Below are positions 1 to 9,425 of a DNA stretch of 64,000 nt, piece by piece. A program made the translations under genes and the position numbers. This DNA comes from Phycisphaerales bacterium AB-hyl4 (GTDB lineage: Bacteria; Planctomycetota; Phycisphaerae; Phycisphaerales; Phycisphaeraceae), in assembly GCA_041821185.1 (NCBI GenBank), contig JBGUBD010000003.1, positions 1-64,000 of the forward strand, in the 5' to 3' direction. The notes beneath the pieces are model-generated. The model searched no databases, was not told the origin of the DNA, and saw only the letters and a list, made by a program, of their open reading frames with translations. Numbering within the stretch: the stretch's first letter is position 1; the number at the start of each line of letters is the position of its first letter.

Positions 1-424
1 ACTGCGGCGCCTGAACACCCGGCGGCGGCGTCAGGTTTCGGCGATATTCCGTCGAGTCCGTAATCGCAAACCCGATGAAGATCGCCACGAACAGCAGCGA
101 CGCGATCAGCACCATGCCGTTGAACATCGAATCCCAGCGAAGGTGCATGAAGTACAACGCCACCAGCGCCGCCTTCACCACCGCGATCGCCAGCGCGATC
201 CACACGTTCAGATCGCCCGCTTCAATATAGATTGCCAGCACCGTCACCACCGTCAGCACCAGCAGCGCGACGAAGATGCCAACCAGCAGCGACATCGGCA
301 CGACGTGGATGTGCTCATCATGCGGCTCATCCGCCGCAATGCCGGGCGCGCGAAGCTCGGTCGTGCTGCTGGCCTGCGGAACCTGGCTGTGGTCGATGTT
401 GTCGGGGTCGCGGTTTTCCATCAT
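1..424 (-). CDS. ctaF: Cytochrome c oxidase subunit IV, caa3 type (partial at window edge)
   Basis: This is the start of a small membrane subunit of the cytochrome oxidase; the 3' end lies beyond base 1. Two ATGs in tandem (424 and 421) follow the ctaE stop by 83 bases. The N-terminal 45 or so residues are polar, then three hydrophobic segments follow. The second ends in a YFMHLRWD stretch, a hallmark of prokaryotic COX4/CyoD-like subunits. By family it stabilises the copper-haem core in the cytoplasmic membrane and is not catalytic. It is the last visible gene of the act-cta operon. The family assignment is firm, but the C-terminus cannot be checked. Confidence 0.85.
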   Translation of the reverse strand, partial: MMENRDPDNIDHSQVPQASSTTELRAPGIAADEPHDEHIHVVPMSLLVGIFVALLVLTVVTVLAIYIEAGDLNVWIALAIAVVKAALVALYFMHLRWDSMFNGMVLIASLLFVAIFIGFAITDSTEYRRNLTPPPGVQAPQ

Positions 425-507
425 TCAAGCTCGCTTCGTTGAGCCGGGGCTTGTCGTCGTCGCCCCTGGCTTTGCGTCATATATTCGTCTGCCAACTGCA
501 CGATCGA

Positions 508-1470
508 TCAGTGAATCAGGTACAGCAGCGGGAACAGGAAGATCCAGATCAGGTCAACCAAGTGCCAGTACAACCCGACCAGATCGACCGGCGTGTAGTA
601 TGCCGGCCCGAAGTGGCCGAACACCGCACGCACCGCGATCCACCCGATCAGCCCCATGCCGATCAGCACGTGAATGCCGTGCAGACCCGTCATCAGGTAG
701 TAGATCTGATAGAAAATATGCGTTCGGTCCCGGTCCAGCGGGCCCATCTGCTCGCGCGTCGGGTAGCCCGGCCGAACTGTTGGGATGTCGTCGCCTTCAA
801 TCACCTCCGGCCGAACGCCCGCCGAAGCTGCCGCCGCCGGCCGAATCATCGACACGCGATCGTCGGCAAGCCGCGGCCTTGCAAAGCCCGACGCAGCAGG
901 GGCCGTGTCGATCGTCCCCGGCGCGGCTTCCGCTTCGGCATCCTCCACGCGCGGCGAGTCCTCCGGCACCACGCCCGCCTCCGGCTCCACCCCCGCACCA
1001 AAGTCGGCCGGCGCTTCGTCCTCCGGCTGACCGAAACCGGGGTGGTACTGGTTCCACGTCCCCACCCACTTCGCGTCTTCCCACTTCTCCGTGTACTCAA
1101 TGCCTTTGATGATCATGAACCCCGTGCCGCCGAGCAACGTCAGGCACAGCAGCGTCACCAGCAACTGCTTCTGCCCCAGCTGCGCCGCCCGCACGCCCCA
1201 CGCCATCGTGAACGAACTGGCCAGCAGGATCACCGTGTTCACCGTGCCCCAGAACGTGTTCAACGATTCATGGGCATACAGGAACACGTCCGGGTTGTTC
1301 GCCCGGTACACGGCGTAGGCACAGAACAGCCCGCCGAACATCAGAATCTCAGTCGCCAGAAACACCCACATCCCGAGCTTCCCCGACTCGAACTGCTGTC
1401 GAGGGTTGTCGAAATGGTGCGCCAAATGCGGCGGGTGGTCGTGGTGGTCGTGGTTTGCGGTATCACTCAT
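508..1470 (-). CDS. ctaE: Cytochrome c oxidase subunit III with long polar insertion
   Basis: This is the integral membrane subunit III of the haem-copper oxidase. A His-rich N-terminus precedes helices starting at about residue 33 (GMWVFLATEILMFGG). The C-terminal half carries YYLMTGLHGIHVLIGM and the typical VGLYWHLVDLIWIFLFPLLY ending. At 320 residues it is longer than usual, because a low-complexity segment rich in Glu, Ala, Pro and Asp (about residues 147-240) interrupts the loop between helices. The flanking helices align well to the family, so this is an insertion rather than a frameshift. It lies between ctaD and the subunit IV gene on the same strand. Confidence 0.93.
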   Translation of the reverse strand: MSDTANHDHHDHPPHLAHHFDNPRQQFESGKLGMWVFLATEILMFGGLFCAYAVYRANNPDVFLYAHESLNTFWGTVNTVILLASSFTMAWGVRAAQLGQKQLLVTLLCLTLLGGTGFMIIKGIEYTEKWEDAKWVGTWNQYHPGFGQPEDEAPADFGAGVEPEAGVVPEDSPRVEDAEAEAAPGTIDTAPAASGFARPRLADDRVSMIRPAAAASAGVRPEVIEGDDIPTVRPGYPTREQMGPLDRDRTHIFYQIYYLMTGLHGIHVLIGMGLIGWIAVRAVFGHFGPAYYTPVDLVGLYWHLVDLIWIFLFPLLYLIH

Positions 1471-1545
1471 CGGCGGTCAGTCCGGTTATTGATGCTGCCA
1501 TTGGCCTCTTCAATCATCTTCATCCCAATACGCTCCCCCATAAAG

Positions 1546-1575
1546 CCCACGGATGTAGCAACGCGAATCCGTGTG
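1546..1575 (-). repeat. CCCACGG palindrome, minus-oriented degenerate copy
   Basis: Read on the minus strand, CACACGGATTCGCGTTGCTA is followed by CATCCGTGGGCTTTATG. It closely resembles the copy at 31114-31143 and lies between ctaE and ctaD. Confidence 0.65.
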
Positions 1576-1594
1576 CCCCCCAGCCTTACTCTCA

Positions 1595-3394
1595 TCATCC
1601 AGTCGTCGTCGGCGTATGCGGCGCGTCCGACGCAGGCGCGGGCTTCTCTTCCTTCAGATCGAGCACGTACGTGTCCAGATCCTTGTCGTAATGCCAGTCG
1701 TCAAAGTGGTACGGGTCCGACCCGCGCGGCGTCACCGCAAAGTTCTCATGCGGCGGCGGCGAAACGGTATGCCACTCCAACGAATTATGACCCCACGGGT
1801 TCGCCGGCGCTGCCTTGCCCTTCACCAGCGAGTGAATCCACGTGCCCAGTACCCAGAACAAACCGAGGCCCAGCAGGTACGCACCCAGCGTCGACACGAA
1901 ATGGTGCGTCCAGAACATGTCCGGATACGTCGCATAACGACGCGGCATCCCCTGGCTGCCCGCGACGAACTGAATGTAGAACGTCGCGATAAAGCCGATG
2001 AACACCACCACCGCACCCAGTCGGCCGGCCCACTCGCAATACATCTTGCCGAAAATCTTCGGCCACCAGAAGTACATCCCCGCAAGGAACGCGAACATCA
2101 TCGAGCCCACCATCACGAAGTGAAAGTGCGCCACAACAAAATACGTGTCGTGCAGGTGAACGTCCGTCCCCAGCGAGCCGAGGAACAACCCCGTCAGCCC
2201 GCCGATCAGGAACATGCCCAGGAAGCCGATCGCGTAGAGCATCGGCGTGTCCAGCCGAATCGCCCCCTTGTACATCGTCGTCACCCAGTTGAACACCTTG
2301 ATCGCCGACGGCACCGCCACCGAGAACGTCAGCAGCGAGAAGATCGCGTTCGCCACCGGCGACTGGCCCGACACGAACATGTGGTGGCCCCACACGATGA
2401 AGCCCAGCAACGCGATCGCCACCGAGCTGAACGCGATGAACTTGTAGCCGAAAATATGCTTTCGGCTGAACGCCGCGATCACTTCGCTGATGATGCCGAA
2501 CGCCGGCAGAATCATGATGTACACCGCCGGGTGGCTGTAGAACCAGAAAAAGTGCTGGTACAACACCGGGTCGCCGCCCAGCGCCGGATCAAAAATGCCC
2601 ACCTGCAACAGACGCTCGGCAATCAGCAACAGCAGCGTGATCGCCAGCACCGGCGTCGCGAGAATCTGAATGATGCTCGTCGCATACAACGCCCACAAAA
2701 ACAGCGGCAAGCGGAACCATGTCAGCCCCGGCGCTCGCAGCATGTGGATCGACGCGATGAAGTTCACACCCGTCAGGATCGAGCTGAAGCCCAGGATGAA
2801 CGCGCCCATCACCGCGGCGGTCACGGCCGTGTTCGTGTCCGTCGAGTAGGGGGTGTAGAACGTCCAGCCCGTATCCAGGCCGAACCCCCAACTGTCCGGG
2901 ATCAACCCCGCGCTCGACAGCACACCCGACAACAGCACCCACACGAAGAACACCAGCCCCGCCATGTAGAAGTACCAGCTGAGCAGGTTCAACCGCGGGA
3001 ACGCCACGTCTTTGGCTCCCAGCATCAACGGCAGCACAAAGTTACCAAGGATCGCAGGCACCGCCGGGATGATGAACAAAAACACCATCACCGCACCATG
3101 CAGCGTGAACATGTGGTTGTAGAAGTCGAACGTCTCGTCCTCGTTCAGGCCCAGCACCGGCCCGAGCGTCAGGCCCGGCGAGATCAGCTCCGTCCGCAAC
3201 AGCAGCGCGAAAATGCCGCCCAGCAGAAACGCCGTGAGCACGACAATCATGTACATGATGCCGATACGCTTATGGTCCAGCGTCAGCAGCCACGACTTGA
3301 TGCCCTTGCCGTGATTGAGATAGTGGTCGCCGGGCTGGCGCTTCACCTCGCGGCCGTAGACATCCGTCGGCACGTTGTTGGGAATCGATGACAT
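1595..3394 (-). CDS. ctaD: Cytochrome c oxidase subunit I, A2 type
   Basis: This is the catalytic subunit that reduces O2 to water and pumps protons in the cytoplasmic membrane. Haem ligands are visible at His99 (TLHG) and in AHFHF (His423 and His425). The CuB ligands are His288 and the His337-His338 pair, and Tyr292 is the His-linked tyrosine. The helix VI motif reads YSHPAVY (286-292). It therefore lacks the glutamate of A1 enzymes and has the Tyr-Ser pair of A2-type oxidases such as the caa3 oxidase of Rhodothermus. The full length of 599 residues is as expected. The gene follows ctaC in the operon after about 120 bases. Confidence 0.97.
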   Translation of the reverse strand: MSSIPNNVPTDVYGREVKRQPGDHYLNHGKGIKSWLLTLDHKRIGIMYMIVVLTAFLLGGIFALLLRTELISPGLTLGPVLGLNEDETFDFYNHMFTLHGAVMVFLFIIPAVPAILGNFVLPLMLGAKDVAFPRLNLLSWYFYMAGLVFFVWVLLSGVLSSAGLIPDSWGFGLDTGWTFYTPYSTDTNTAVTAAVMGAFILGFSSILTGVNFIASIHMLRAPGLTWFRLPLFLWALYATSIIQILATPVLAITLLLLIAERLLQVGIFDPALGGDPVLYQHFFWFYSHPAVYIMILPAFGIISEVIAAFSRKHIFGYKFIAFSSVAIALLGFIVWGHHMFVSGQSPVANAIFSLLTFSVAVPSAIKVFNWVTTMYKGAIRLDTPMLYAIGFLGMFLIGGLTGLFLGSLGTDVHLHDTYFVVAHFHFVMVGSMMFAFLAGMYFWWPKIFGKMYCEWAGRLGAVVVFIGFIATFYIQFVAGSQGMPRRYATYPDMFWTHHFVSTLGAYLLGLGLFWVLGTWIHSLVKGKAAPANPWGHNSLEWHTVSPPPHENFAVTPRGSDPYHFDDWHYDKDLDTYVLDLKEEKPAPASDAPHTPTTTG

Positions 3395-3516
3395 CGTTCA
3401 ATCCAAAGGGGCTTTATTAGGGTGCAGGTTTCGGCAGCAGGCCACTGTTTACTCAGTTCACATTCGACCAAGCCGAGCCCTGAGGAGCAACGCGACGAAG
3501 GGCCATATCGCCCCGG

Positions 3517-4755
3517 TCACGCTGCCGTTTCCACCATTTCTTCTTCGCTGTCTGCTTCGACTTCGTTGCTGTCTTCGTCGTCCGCCTCAACGTCGGCGTC
3601 TTGATCATCAGCGTCGTCTTCGACGTCGCCATTGGCTTCTTCTACCGGCTCATCCACAGCCGGCTCGTCGTTGGCTTCTTCGTCCGGCTCCTGGCCGGGC
3701 AGGTACTCCATCAACTCACCGTCGTAATGCGTGCTGATCGACTTGAGATACTCCGTGATCGCGAGGATCTCGTTGTCGCTCAGCCGACCCGCGAACGACG
3801 GCATCTCGTTGCGATAGCCCTGCGTGATCCGCCTGCCGGGGTACAGGATCGACTCGCGAATGTATTCCGCATCCGCCGCCGGCGTGCTGCCGTCCGTCTG
3901 CGGCCGACCGTCCGGCATCCCGTAAAAATCATACAACGCCGGCCCCGTCGCCACCGTCGCATCCTCATCAAACGCGTGACACTGCACGCAGCCATGAATC
4001 TGCGTCAGCCGCTGACCAATCTCCGCCGGCGTACCGGTCGGCTCGGCCAACTGAGCGATCGCCGAACGGAACTGATCCATCGGCAGCACCACCACGTCCG
4101 CCTCCATCACAGAGTGCCGACGCCCGCAATACTCCGCACAGTACAGCGGATGCACAATGCCGTTGAACTCGCCTTCCAACTCGTCCAGCACCGGCTGCAC
4201 TCGGCGGTCGCCCGGATCGTAGTTCGCCTGGAACCACATCTGGTTATACCGCCCCGGCACCGCGTCCATCTTCACGCGAAACGCCGGAATGAACACGCTG
4301 TGAATCACATCCTCACTCGTCAGCGTCAACTTCACCGGCCGATCGGCGGGCACGTAAAGCGTGTTCGTGATCGCACCATTGGGATAGATAAACGTCCAGC
4401 TCCAGCGATTCGAATTCACCGTGATGTCATACGTATCGCGTGGCGGGGTCGCCTTGTCCATAAACCCCTGGAAGCCGAACCAGAAAATCGCCAGCACCAG
4501 GATCAGCGGGATGATCGTCCACGTCATCTCCAACGCCGTGTGATGCGTATGCGTGTGCTCGCCTTCCAGCCGTTTGTCGGTTCGCCGATACTTCACCGCG
4601 AAGTAGATCGCCGCGAGCGAAATGCCCACGGTAAAAAACGCGCTGATGTAGTAAATGAAATACCACGTCCAGTCATACTCGGCCGCGAAGGTCGAGTCCT
4701 GCGCCGGCAGGTAAAACGAAGGGTCTTGTGATTGAGCCAGGATGGCGAGCATCAT
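3517..4755 (-). CDS. ctaC: Cytochrome c oxidase subunit II fused to cytochrome c (caa3 type)
   Basis: This subunit takes electrons into the oxidase. Two transmembrane helices (about 31-55 and 78-98) are followed by a cupredoxin domain. Its CuA ligands are all present: His152, Cys206, Glu208, Cys210, His214 and Met217. A class I cytochrome c domain follows, with CVQCH at 256-260 and a likely axial Met318. This covalent haem domain defines the caa3 form. From about residue 353 the protein ends in a roughly 60-residue, strongly acidic tail of Asp and Glu, which is unusual. There is no long cleavable signal peptide, only a short N-terminus before helix 1. The adjacent SCO gene fits CuA assembly. 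Confidence 0.96.
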   Translation of the reverse strand: MMLAILAQSQDPSFYLPAQDSTFAAEYDWTWYFIYYISAFFTVGISLAAIYFAVKYRRTDKRLEGEHTHTHHTALEMTWTIIPLILVLAIFWFGFQGFMDKATPPRDTYDITVNSNRWSWTFIYPNGAITNTLYVPADRPVKLTLTSEDVIHSVFIPAFRVKMDAVPGRYNQMWFQANYDPGDRRVQPVLDELEGEFNGIVHPLYCAEYCGRRHSVMEADVVVLPMDQFRSAIAQLAEPTGTPAEIGQRLTQIHGCVQCHAFDEDATVATGPALYDFYGMPDGRPQTDGSTPAADAEYIRESILYPGRRITQGYRNEMPSFAGRLSDNEILAITEYLKSISTHYDGELMEYLPGQEPDEEANDEPAVDEPVEEANGDVEDDADDQDADVEADDEDSNEVEADSEEEMVETAA

Positions 4756-4880
4756 CTAGTCCAGGGTGTCAGGGATCAGGTCTAAAGCGTCAGCGTTCAG
4801 CGGCTGCCCCAAAGGGGCGCTCCACACCAGCTCACGATCCAACCTGCTCCGGGGTATCCGGGGGGCCCGGGGGTCCATGT

Positions 4881-5816
4881 TTATCCGTGTTCGTCGTTGT
4901 CTGTCGGTTTATCAAACTGTGCTTGGCGCTGCATGCCGCGCACCGTCATCACGCCAATCGCGATCAGCAGCACGACCACCGTCATCGCGCCCGCCAGCCG
5001 CATCAGGTTCATCGCCACCAGCGTGTACTCGCCGCGCGATTCGTCAAACGCGAAGCAGTACAGCAACACGCGGTCCATCGTCGAGCCAACCTTGCCCTCC
5101 GAGCTTTCCACCAGCGAAAGCCGAAGCGTCGTCGTCGGATACGAAACGCCGTACAGGTATCGCGACACCCGGCCGTCCGGCGTTAGCAACATGATCGCAG
5201 CCGGGTGCACATACTGCTGCGCCCGCTCCGACCAGCGATACGGAAAGCCCACCGCCTCGGCGATCGCACGCACGTCCGCGTCTTCGCCCGTGAGGAAATG
5301 CCAGCCCGCCGCCGCCTGCTCATCATTGAGCATGCGCATCGCCTGCTTCTTCGCCTCGGCCGCCATCGCCGAACTCTCGGTCGGATCAAAACTGATCGTC
5401 ACGACCTCGTAGTCCTGCCCCGGCACCCAGCCGTCGCGATTTTCCAACTCACGCAGCGACGTGCCCAGCCCGCGAATCATCTGACCGCAAAGCATCGGGC
5501 AGCCGTAGTACGCCAGGTTCAGAATCACCGGCCGATCGGCGTCAAAATAGTCGCCCAGCCGAACCGTCTGCCCGGTCTCATCCACCAGCGTCGCGTCCAG
5601 CGGCACGCGGTCGCCCAGCTTCTCCACCAGGTCCAGATCGCGCGTCTCCGCCTCGGCCGTCCCACGACCGCCGCCTTCCAGGTCCAGCTTCGGCGGCGCC
5701 GGCACCATCTGTGCCCACGCCCCCGATCCCACAGCAAACACCACAACCACCGCCGTAAGCCACACCAGCAGCCCGCCGAAGCGATCGTCAGATTGTCGTG
5801 TCCTGCATTTAATCAT
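4881..5816 (-). CDS. SCO1/SenC-type copper chaperone for CuA assembly
   Basis: This is a thioredoxin-fold protein that delivers copper to subunit II. The copper site is CPMLC (Cys106 and Cys110) with a distal His204 (VHPAAIML). A hydrophobic N-terminal segment (15-35) ending in AWA looks like a signal peptide. A second hydrophobic segment near residues 278-297 would anchor the C-terminus, so the domain faces the periplasm. The gene lies directly upstream of ctaC and downstream of the act genes, consistent with maturation of this oxidase. Family membership is clear; the specific CuA role is inferred from context. Confidence 0.92.
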   Translation of the reverse strand: MIKCRTRQSDDRFGGLLVWLTAVVVVFAVGSGAWAQMVPAPPKLDLEGGGRGTAEAETRDLDLVEKLGDRVPLDATLVDETGQTVRLGDYFDADRPVILNLAYYGCPMLCGQMIRGLGTSLRELENRDGWVPGQDYEVVTISFDPTESSAMAAEAKKQAMRMLNDEQAAAGWHFLTGEDADVRAIAEAVGFPYRWSERAQQYVHPAAIMLLTPDGRVSRYLYGVSYPTTTLRLSLVESSEGKVGSTMDRVLLYCFAFDESRGEYTLVAMNLMRLAGAMTVVVLLIAIGVMTVRGMQRQAQFDKPTDNDEHG

Positions 5817-6008
5817 GGCAAATACTCAACCCGGGCAAGCCCCCATCCATTCCCACATCGCCCCCGCTCCAAAGCTCCGACCACTCCCCTCGAAGGCCGG
5901 ATTCAATCCGCGGGTCTCCCTCCCCCAGTCCAGCACCCACACCCGCACAACAGGTGTAGTCTCACATCTTAGCCCCGGAACCTGCCCCCGTCCCCGCGCT
6001 GGCCATGC

Positions 6009-6317
6009 CTACTGCCCATGCCGCTGGAGATACATCTCGATCCCCTGATCGATCGGCACCGCGGCGCGTTGCTGTTCGTCGTCAACCCACCGATACGTTT
6101 CCATCCGGTTGCGCTGCCGCGTGTTCAGCTCAACAAGCTCGCGGTCGTGCACTTCGTAAACCTTGCGTTCGCGTTCCTGCATCGCTTCAAAGTGAAACCA
6201 TGCCTGAATGCCGACAACGATCACGATCAGCAGAATCGAAGAGATCACGCCGATCGTAAGGATCAGCGGCACGTTCACATCCTGCATGCGACTTTCGTTA
6301 TTGCCGTTACCTGCCAT
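6009..6317 (-). CDS. Small single-span membrane protein in the act-cta operon
   Basis: This 102-residue protein has one hydrophobic helix (about residues 16-41) followed by a charged, probably coiled region rich in Glu, Arg and Gln. I do not recognise a family. Its place between actF and the SCO gene, in the same orientation with short gaps, suggests an accessory or assembly subunit of the alternative complex III-oxidase supercomplex. That role is only inferred from position. The 190 bases between its stop and the SCO start hold no visible gene. Confidence 0.75.
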   Translation of the reverse strand: MAGNGNNESRMQDVNVPLILTIGVISSILLIVIVVGIQAWFHFEAMQERERKVYEVHDRELVELNTRQRNRMETYRWVDDEQQRAAVPIDQGIEMYLQRHGQ

Positions 6318-6402
6318 CGTTCGATGACCTTCCGTTTCTTCTGTCCGACGCTCACGGCTTCAACCGCGATGCGAACTTTGCCTGAAGCTTGCCTATGCGA
6401 AC

Positions 6403-7803
6403 TTAAATATTGTGAAACGCCACCGACTCGCCCAATCGCGGGTCGCCCGAAGGCACGAGGCTATGCCCCGCCGCCGTCCGCACCGCACCGGCCAGCGTGA
6501 TGCCCACGATACCCACGAGGCAAAGCAGTTCCACCACCGGCACGGGAATCGTGCGATGTTCAAACATCGGCATGATCACCCAGTACAGGTCCAGCCAGCA
6601 GAACACCAGAAGCCAGACGCACCAGAACGCCAGCACCGCCCGGTTCCGCTTCGCGTGTCGCGAAAGCAGCCCGGCGAACGGAATCAGCAGGTGGCCGAAC
6701 AACAACGCCAGCACAATCACTGTCCACGCGTTGCCTCGGCCGACGACGGTCGACGCGCCGCGCATCTCAAACCAGTACGCCGTGTCCGGCAGCGACGCGT
6801 ACCACAGCAGCATGTACTGGCTGAACGCGATGTAGCCCCAGAAAAACACAAACGCAAAAAGCAGCTTGCCCAGGTCGTGAAAATGCTCCGTCGTCACATG
6901 CGTCAGCCAGCCCCACTTCTGCAAACCGATCAGCGTGAGGATCATCACCGACAGCGCCGCGAGCATCCCGCCTGAGAAGTAGTACACGCCGAACACGGTC
7001 GAGTACCACAACGGGTCCAGCGACATGATCAGGTCAAACGAGAGGAACGTGATCACCACGCCGTAGATCACGATCGCCGGCGCTGCGAAGATTTCCATCT
7101 TTCGCGTCAGCGCCGCGTCCGCCGTCACATCCTGCTTGACCGACGTCCGCCAGTACCAGATCGCGATCCCCGACAGGACCACCATGTAGAAGATCCACCG
7201 CAGGCCGAAGAACGGAATGTTCAGCCACGCCCGCTTGCCCATGACATAGTGCATGCCCGGCACGACTTCGCCATCGACAGCCGCCTGATCGTACGGGTTC
7301 AACTCCATCCGCCGTGTCGACGCGGGCAACTCCACGCCTTGCTGAGCAGCGGAGATCTCCATCGCCACCGCTTCTGCCTCCGCCGCCGCCTCGGCATGCG
7401 CCGCCTGGGCCGACTCCATGTCCCAATGCGCCCACGGATAAAGCTGACCATCGCCGAGCAACGCGAACAGCAGAATCGGCGCCGACAGCACCGCCACCAC
7501 CGGCATGTTCGCCGCGATCGCCTCCGCAGGCCGACGCACAAGCACCGACCACCCCGCACGGAACAGGTGCGTGATCAGCACGAAAAACAGGCAACCCAGC
7601 GTAATCGCCAGCACGAACGAATAGCTCACCAGGTACGCGAACGCGAACCGTCGGCCGCCGTCGGGCAGGAAAAACGCCACCAGCACCGCCAGCAGCAGCC
7701 CGCCCAGCCCGAGCAGGAAACCGAGGCTATACACCGGCCACGCGCGGTCACCCAGCGGCCGTGTCTCGCTCTCGGAAAGTTGTATCGGTCCGTTATGTGC
7801 CAC
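6403..7803 (-). CDS. actF: Alternative complex III quinol-binding membrane subunit ActF
   Basis: This is a polytopic membrane subunit of the quinol:cytochrome c oxidoreductase, with about ten hydrophobic helices over 466 residues. Recognisable family features are the early Leu/Gly-rich helices, the segment SLDPLWYSTVFGVYYF and the downstream region with FHDLGKLLFAFVFFWGY. A polar Ala/Glu-rich stretch at about 125-165 is a variable periplasmic or cytoplasmic loop. By homology it pairs with ActC to form the quinol-binding membrane part. An intergenic tract of short repeats separates it from actE. Confidence 0.92.
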   Translation of the reverse strand: MAHNGPIQLSESETRPLGDRAWPVYSLGFLLGLGGLLLAVLVAFFLPDGGRRFAFAYLVSYSFVLAITLGCLFFVLITHLFRAGWSVLVRRPAEAIAANMPVVAVLSAPILLFALLGDGQLYPWAHWDMESAQAAHAEAAAEAEAVAMEISAAQQGVELPASTRRMELNPYDQAAVDGEVVPGMHYVMGKRAWLNIPFFGLRWIFYMVVLSGIAIWYWRTSVKQDVTADAALTRKMEIFAAPAIVIYGVVITFLSFDLIMSLDPLWYSTVFGVYYFSGGMLAALSVMILTLIGLQKWGWLTHVTTEHFHDLGKLLFAFVFFWGYIAFSQYMLLWYASLPDTAYWFEMRGASTVVGRGNAWTVIVLALLFGHLLIPFAGLLSRHAKRNRAVLAFWCVWLLVFCWLDLYWVIMPMFEHRTIPVPVVELLCLVGIVGITLAGAVRTAAGHSLVPSGDPRLGESVAFHNI

Positions 7804-7805
7804 CG

Positions 7806-7900
7806 TCTACTCCGTTCGTTTCCAGTTTCCAGTTTCGAGTTTCGAGTTAAGCCTCGGAACCCATCAACTGGAAACTCAGAACTAGAAACTCGAAACTCAT
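7806..7900. repeat. Intra-operon CGAGTTT/CCAGTTT repeat tract with inverted arms
   Basis: Between actE and actF the spacer is a run of the degenerate heptads CCAGTTT and CGAGTTT. About 17 bases of spacer follow, then the same words on the other strand (AACTGGAAACTC, AACTCGAAACTC). The two arms could pair as a long imperfect hairpin in the mRNA. A similar tract lies between actB and actC. Confidence 0.7.
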
Positions 7901-8751
7901 TCCCCCGCCCGCAGCCGTTCGAGCTGCTCCGGCGTCAATTCATCCGCGGGCACGTCCTGGCTGAGCTGCAACGCACGTACGTACGCCACAATCGCCCACC
8001 GGTCCGCCACGTCAATCTGCTGCGCGTAACCCGGCATGTTGCGTATGCCATGCGTGATCACGCTGAACAACTCGCCATCCGGAAACAGCTCCGGCCCGAA
8101 CTGAAGGCCACCCGTATTCTCATCGCGAGCATGCAGGTCCGACGCCGGGGCCCAGCTCGTCCCCGCCGACTGCGCAGGCCCCGCCGCCATCAGCCGCTGC
8201 GCCCGCTCGTTGATCGGCCCGTCGCCCGCGCCGTCCATGCCGTGACACGGATAGCAGTAAATGTCATACCGTTCACGCCCGCGCTGCATCAGCCCGGCGT
8301 TCACTTCAATCTCCGGCGGAAGCCCTTCGAAAAACTCCGGCTCCCATTCGCCATCACCATTTTGCACGAGCTGATAGCCGCGGTAGTAGTGATCGCTTTC
8401 GCGAAGCTCGTCCGGGTCCGGCCGACCGATCGTTCGGCCGTAGCCCACCGTGCCCGGCACGGGCGGACGCATCGCACGGTTATCTTCAAACAGCGGGTTC
8501 ACCGACTGCGCCCGATAGCTCGGCTGATCGCCCATTCCCTGAAACAACTCAATCGGCCGACGCTCGGACAACGTCACCCGCGACAGCGCAATCAACGACA
8601 GCGGAATCCACGACGCCACCACGCTGATCAACAGCAACGCGATCAGCCAGAACGGCGGCCGCGGCAGGTGAAAGCTCTTGTCGATCACCGACGGCAGGCG
8701 AGCCTGCTTGCCGTTCGATGCGTCGTTGGGGTTGTTCACGTCTCGTGCCAT
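7897..8751 (-). CDS. actE: Alternative complex III monohaem cytochrome c subunit ActE
   Basis: This 284-residue cytochrome subunit has a membrane anchor at about residues 33-57. A soluble domain follows, with a single CYPCH haem site (166-170), the glycine-rich GMDGAGDG that follows it in class I cytochromes, and a likely Met ligand in RNMPGY near residue 238. It is thought to pass electrons from complex III to the oxidase. It lies between actD and actF. Confidence 0.93.
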   Translation of the reverse strand: MARDVNNPNDASNGKQARLPSVIDKSFHLPRPPFWLIALLLISVVASWIPLSLIALSRVTLSERRPIELFQGMGDQPSYRAQSVNPLFEDNRAMRPPVPGTVGYGRTIGRPDPDELRESDHYYRGYQLVQNGDGEWEPEFFEGLPPEIEVNAGLMQRGRERYDIYCYPCHGMDGAGDGPINERAQRLMAAGPAQSAGTSWAPASDLHARDENTGGLQFGPELFPDGELFSVITHGIRNMPGYAQQIDVADRWAIVAYVRALQLSQDVPADELTPEQLERLRAGE

Positions 8752-8831
8752 AGCTGTTCACTGGGGTTCGGGGTTCGCGGTGCGGGGTTCGGGAAACAGT
8801 GCCCTGTCCCCTCGGGTCGGAACCCTTGCAA

Positions 8832-9425
8832 TCAGAACGTCACCGCTTCCACCGCGGCGGCGCCTTGCTTTTCGAGGAACTCGGCCGTGCCCTGACGGTC
8901 GTAATGCTTGTCCGTCGTCAGCACGGTGATGAAAAAACGGTCGTCCGTCGCGCGGCGGAACCGCTCGTTTTGCAACAACGGCTGACTCAGCAGCGGCAGC
9001 TTGTTCAACACCAGCATGCCGAACACCGCGCCGAACGCCGACAGCAGAATCGTCAACTCAAACACAATCGGAATCCACGCAGGCATCGAGTTCAACGGCT
9101 TGCCCGACACCAGGAACGGGTAGTCAATCGACTGCGTCCAGATCGTCAGCACAAGGCCCGCCGCCATCCCCGTCAGACCGCCGCCGAGCACGATCCAAGG
9201 CAGAATCGTCGGCGTGATGTTCAGATCGTGGTCCAGTCCGTGAATCGGAAACGGACTGTGCACGTCGAACAACCGATAGCCTTCGCCCTTCAGTGCATGA
9301 GCGGCAGACTTCACACCGTCGACATCTTCGAACTCCGCGAGCAGGGCGTAAACCTCCTCCTGCTCCAGTTCGCCAGTCTCAGGCGTTTCGAGGGTATGGA
9401 TATTGGCTTGCGTCATCTTTGTCAC
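8832..9425 (-). CDS. actD: Alternative complex III membrane subunit ActD (DUF3341)
   Basis: This 197-residue protein has an N-terminal soluble part with the typical [18 protein letters not shown] start. Two transmembrane helices follow (about 85-107 and 121-143), then a polar C-terminus with DDRFFITV. This is the layout of the DUF3341/ActD family, a structural subunit of the quinol:cytochrome c oxidoreductase. Its ATG overlaps the actC stop by four bases, which suggests coupled translation. Confidence 0.92.
   Translation of the reverse strand: MTKMTQANIHTLETPETGELEQEEVYALLAEFEDVDGVKSAAHALKGEGYRLFDVHSPFPIHGLDHDLNITPTILPWIVLGGGLTGMAAGLVLTIWTQSIDYPFLVSGKPLNSMPAWIPIVFELTILLSAFGAVFGMLVLNKLPLLSQPLLQNERFRRATDDRFFITVLTTDKHYDRQGTAEFLEKQGAAAVEAVTF

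Noticed and set aside
7806..7900. CRISPR array
   Set aside because: The repeats are degenerate heptads without unique spacers of constant length, and no cas genes are present.
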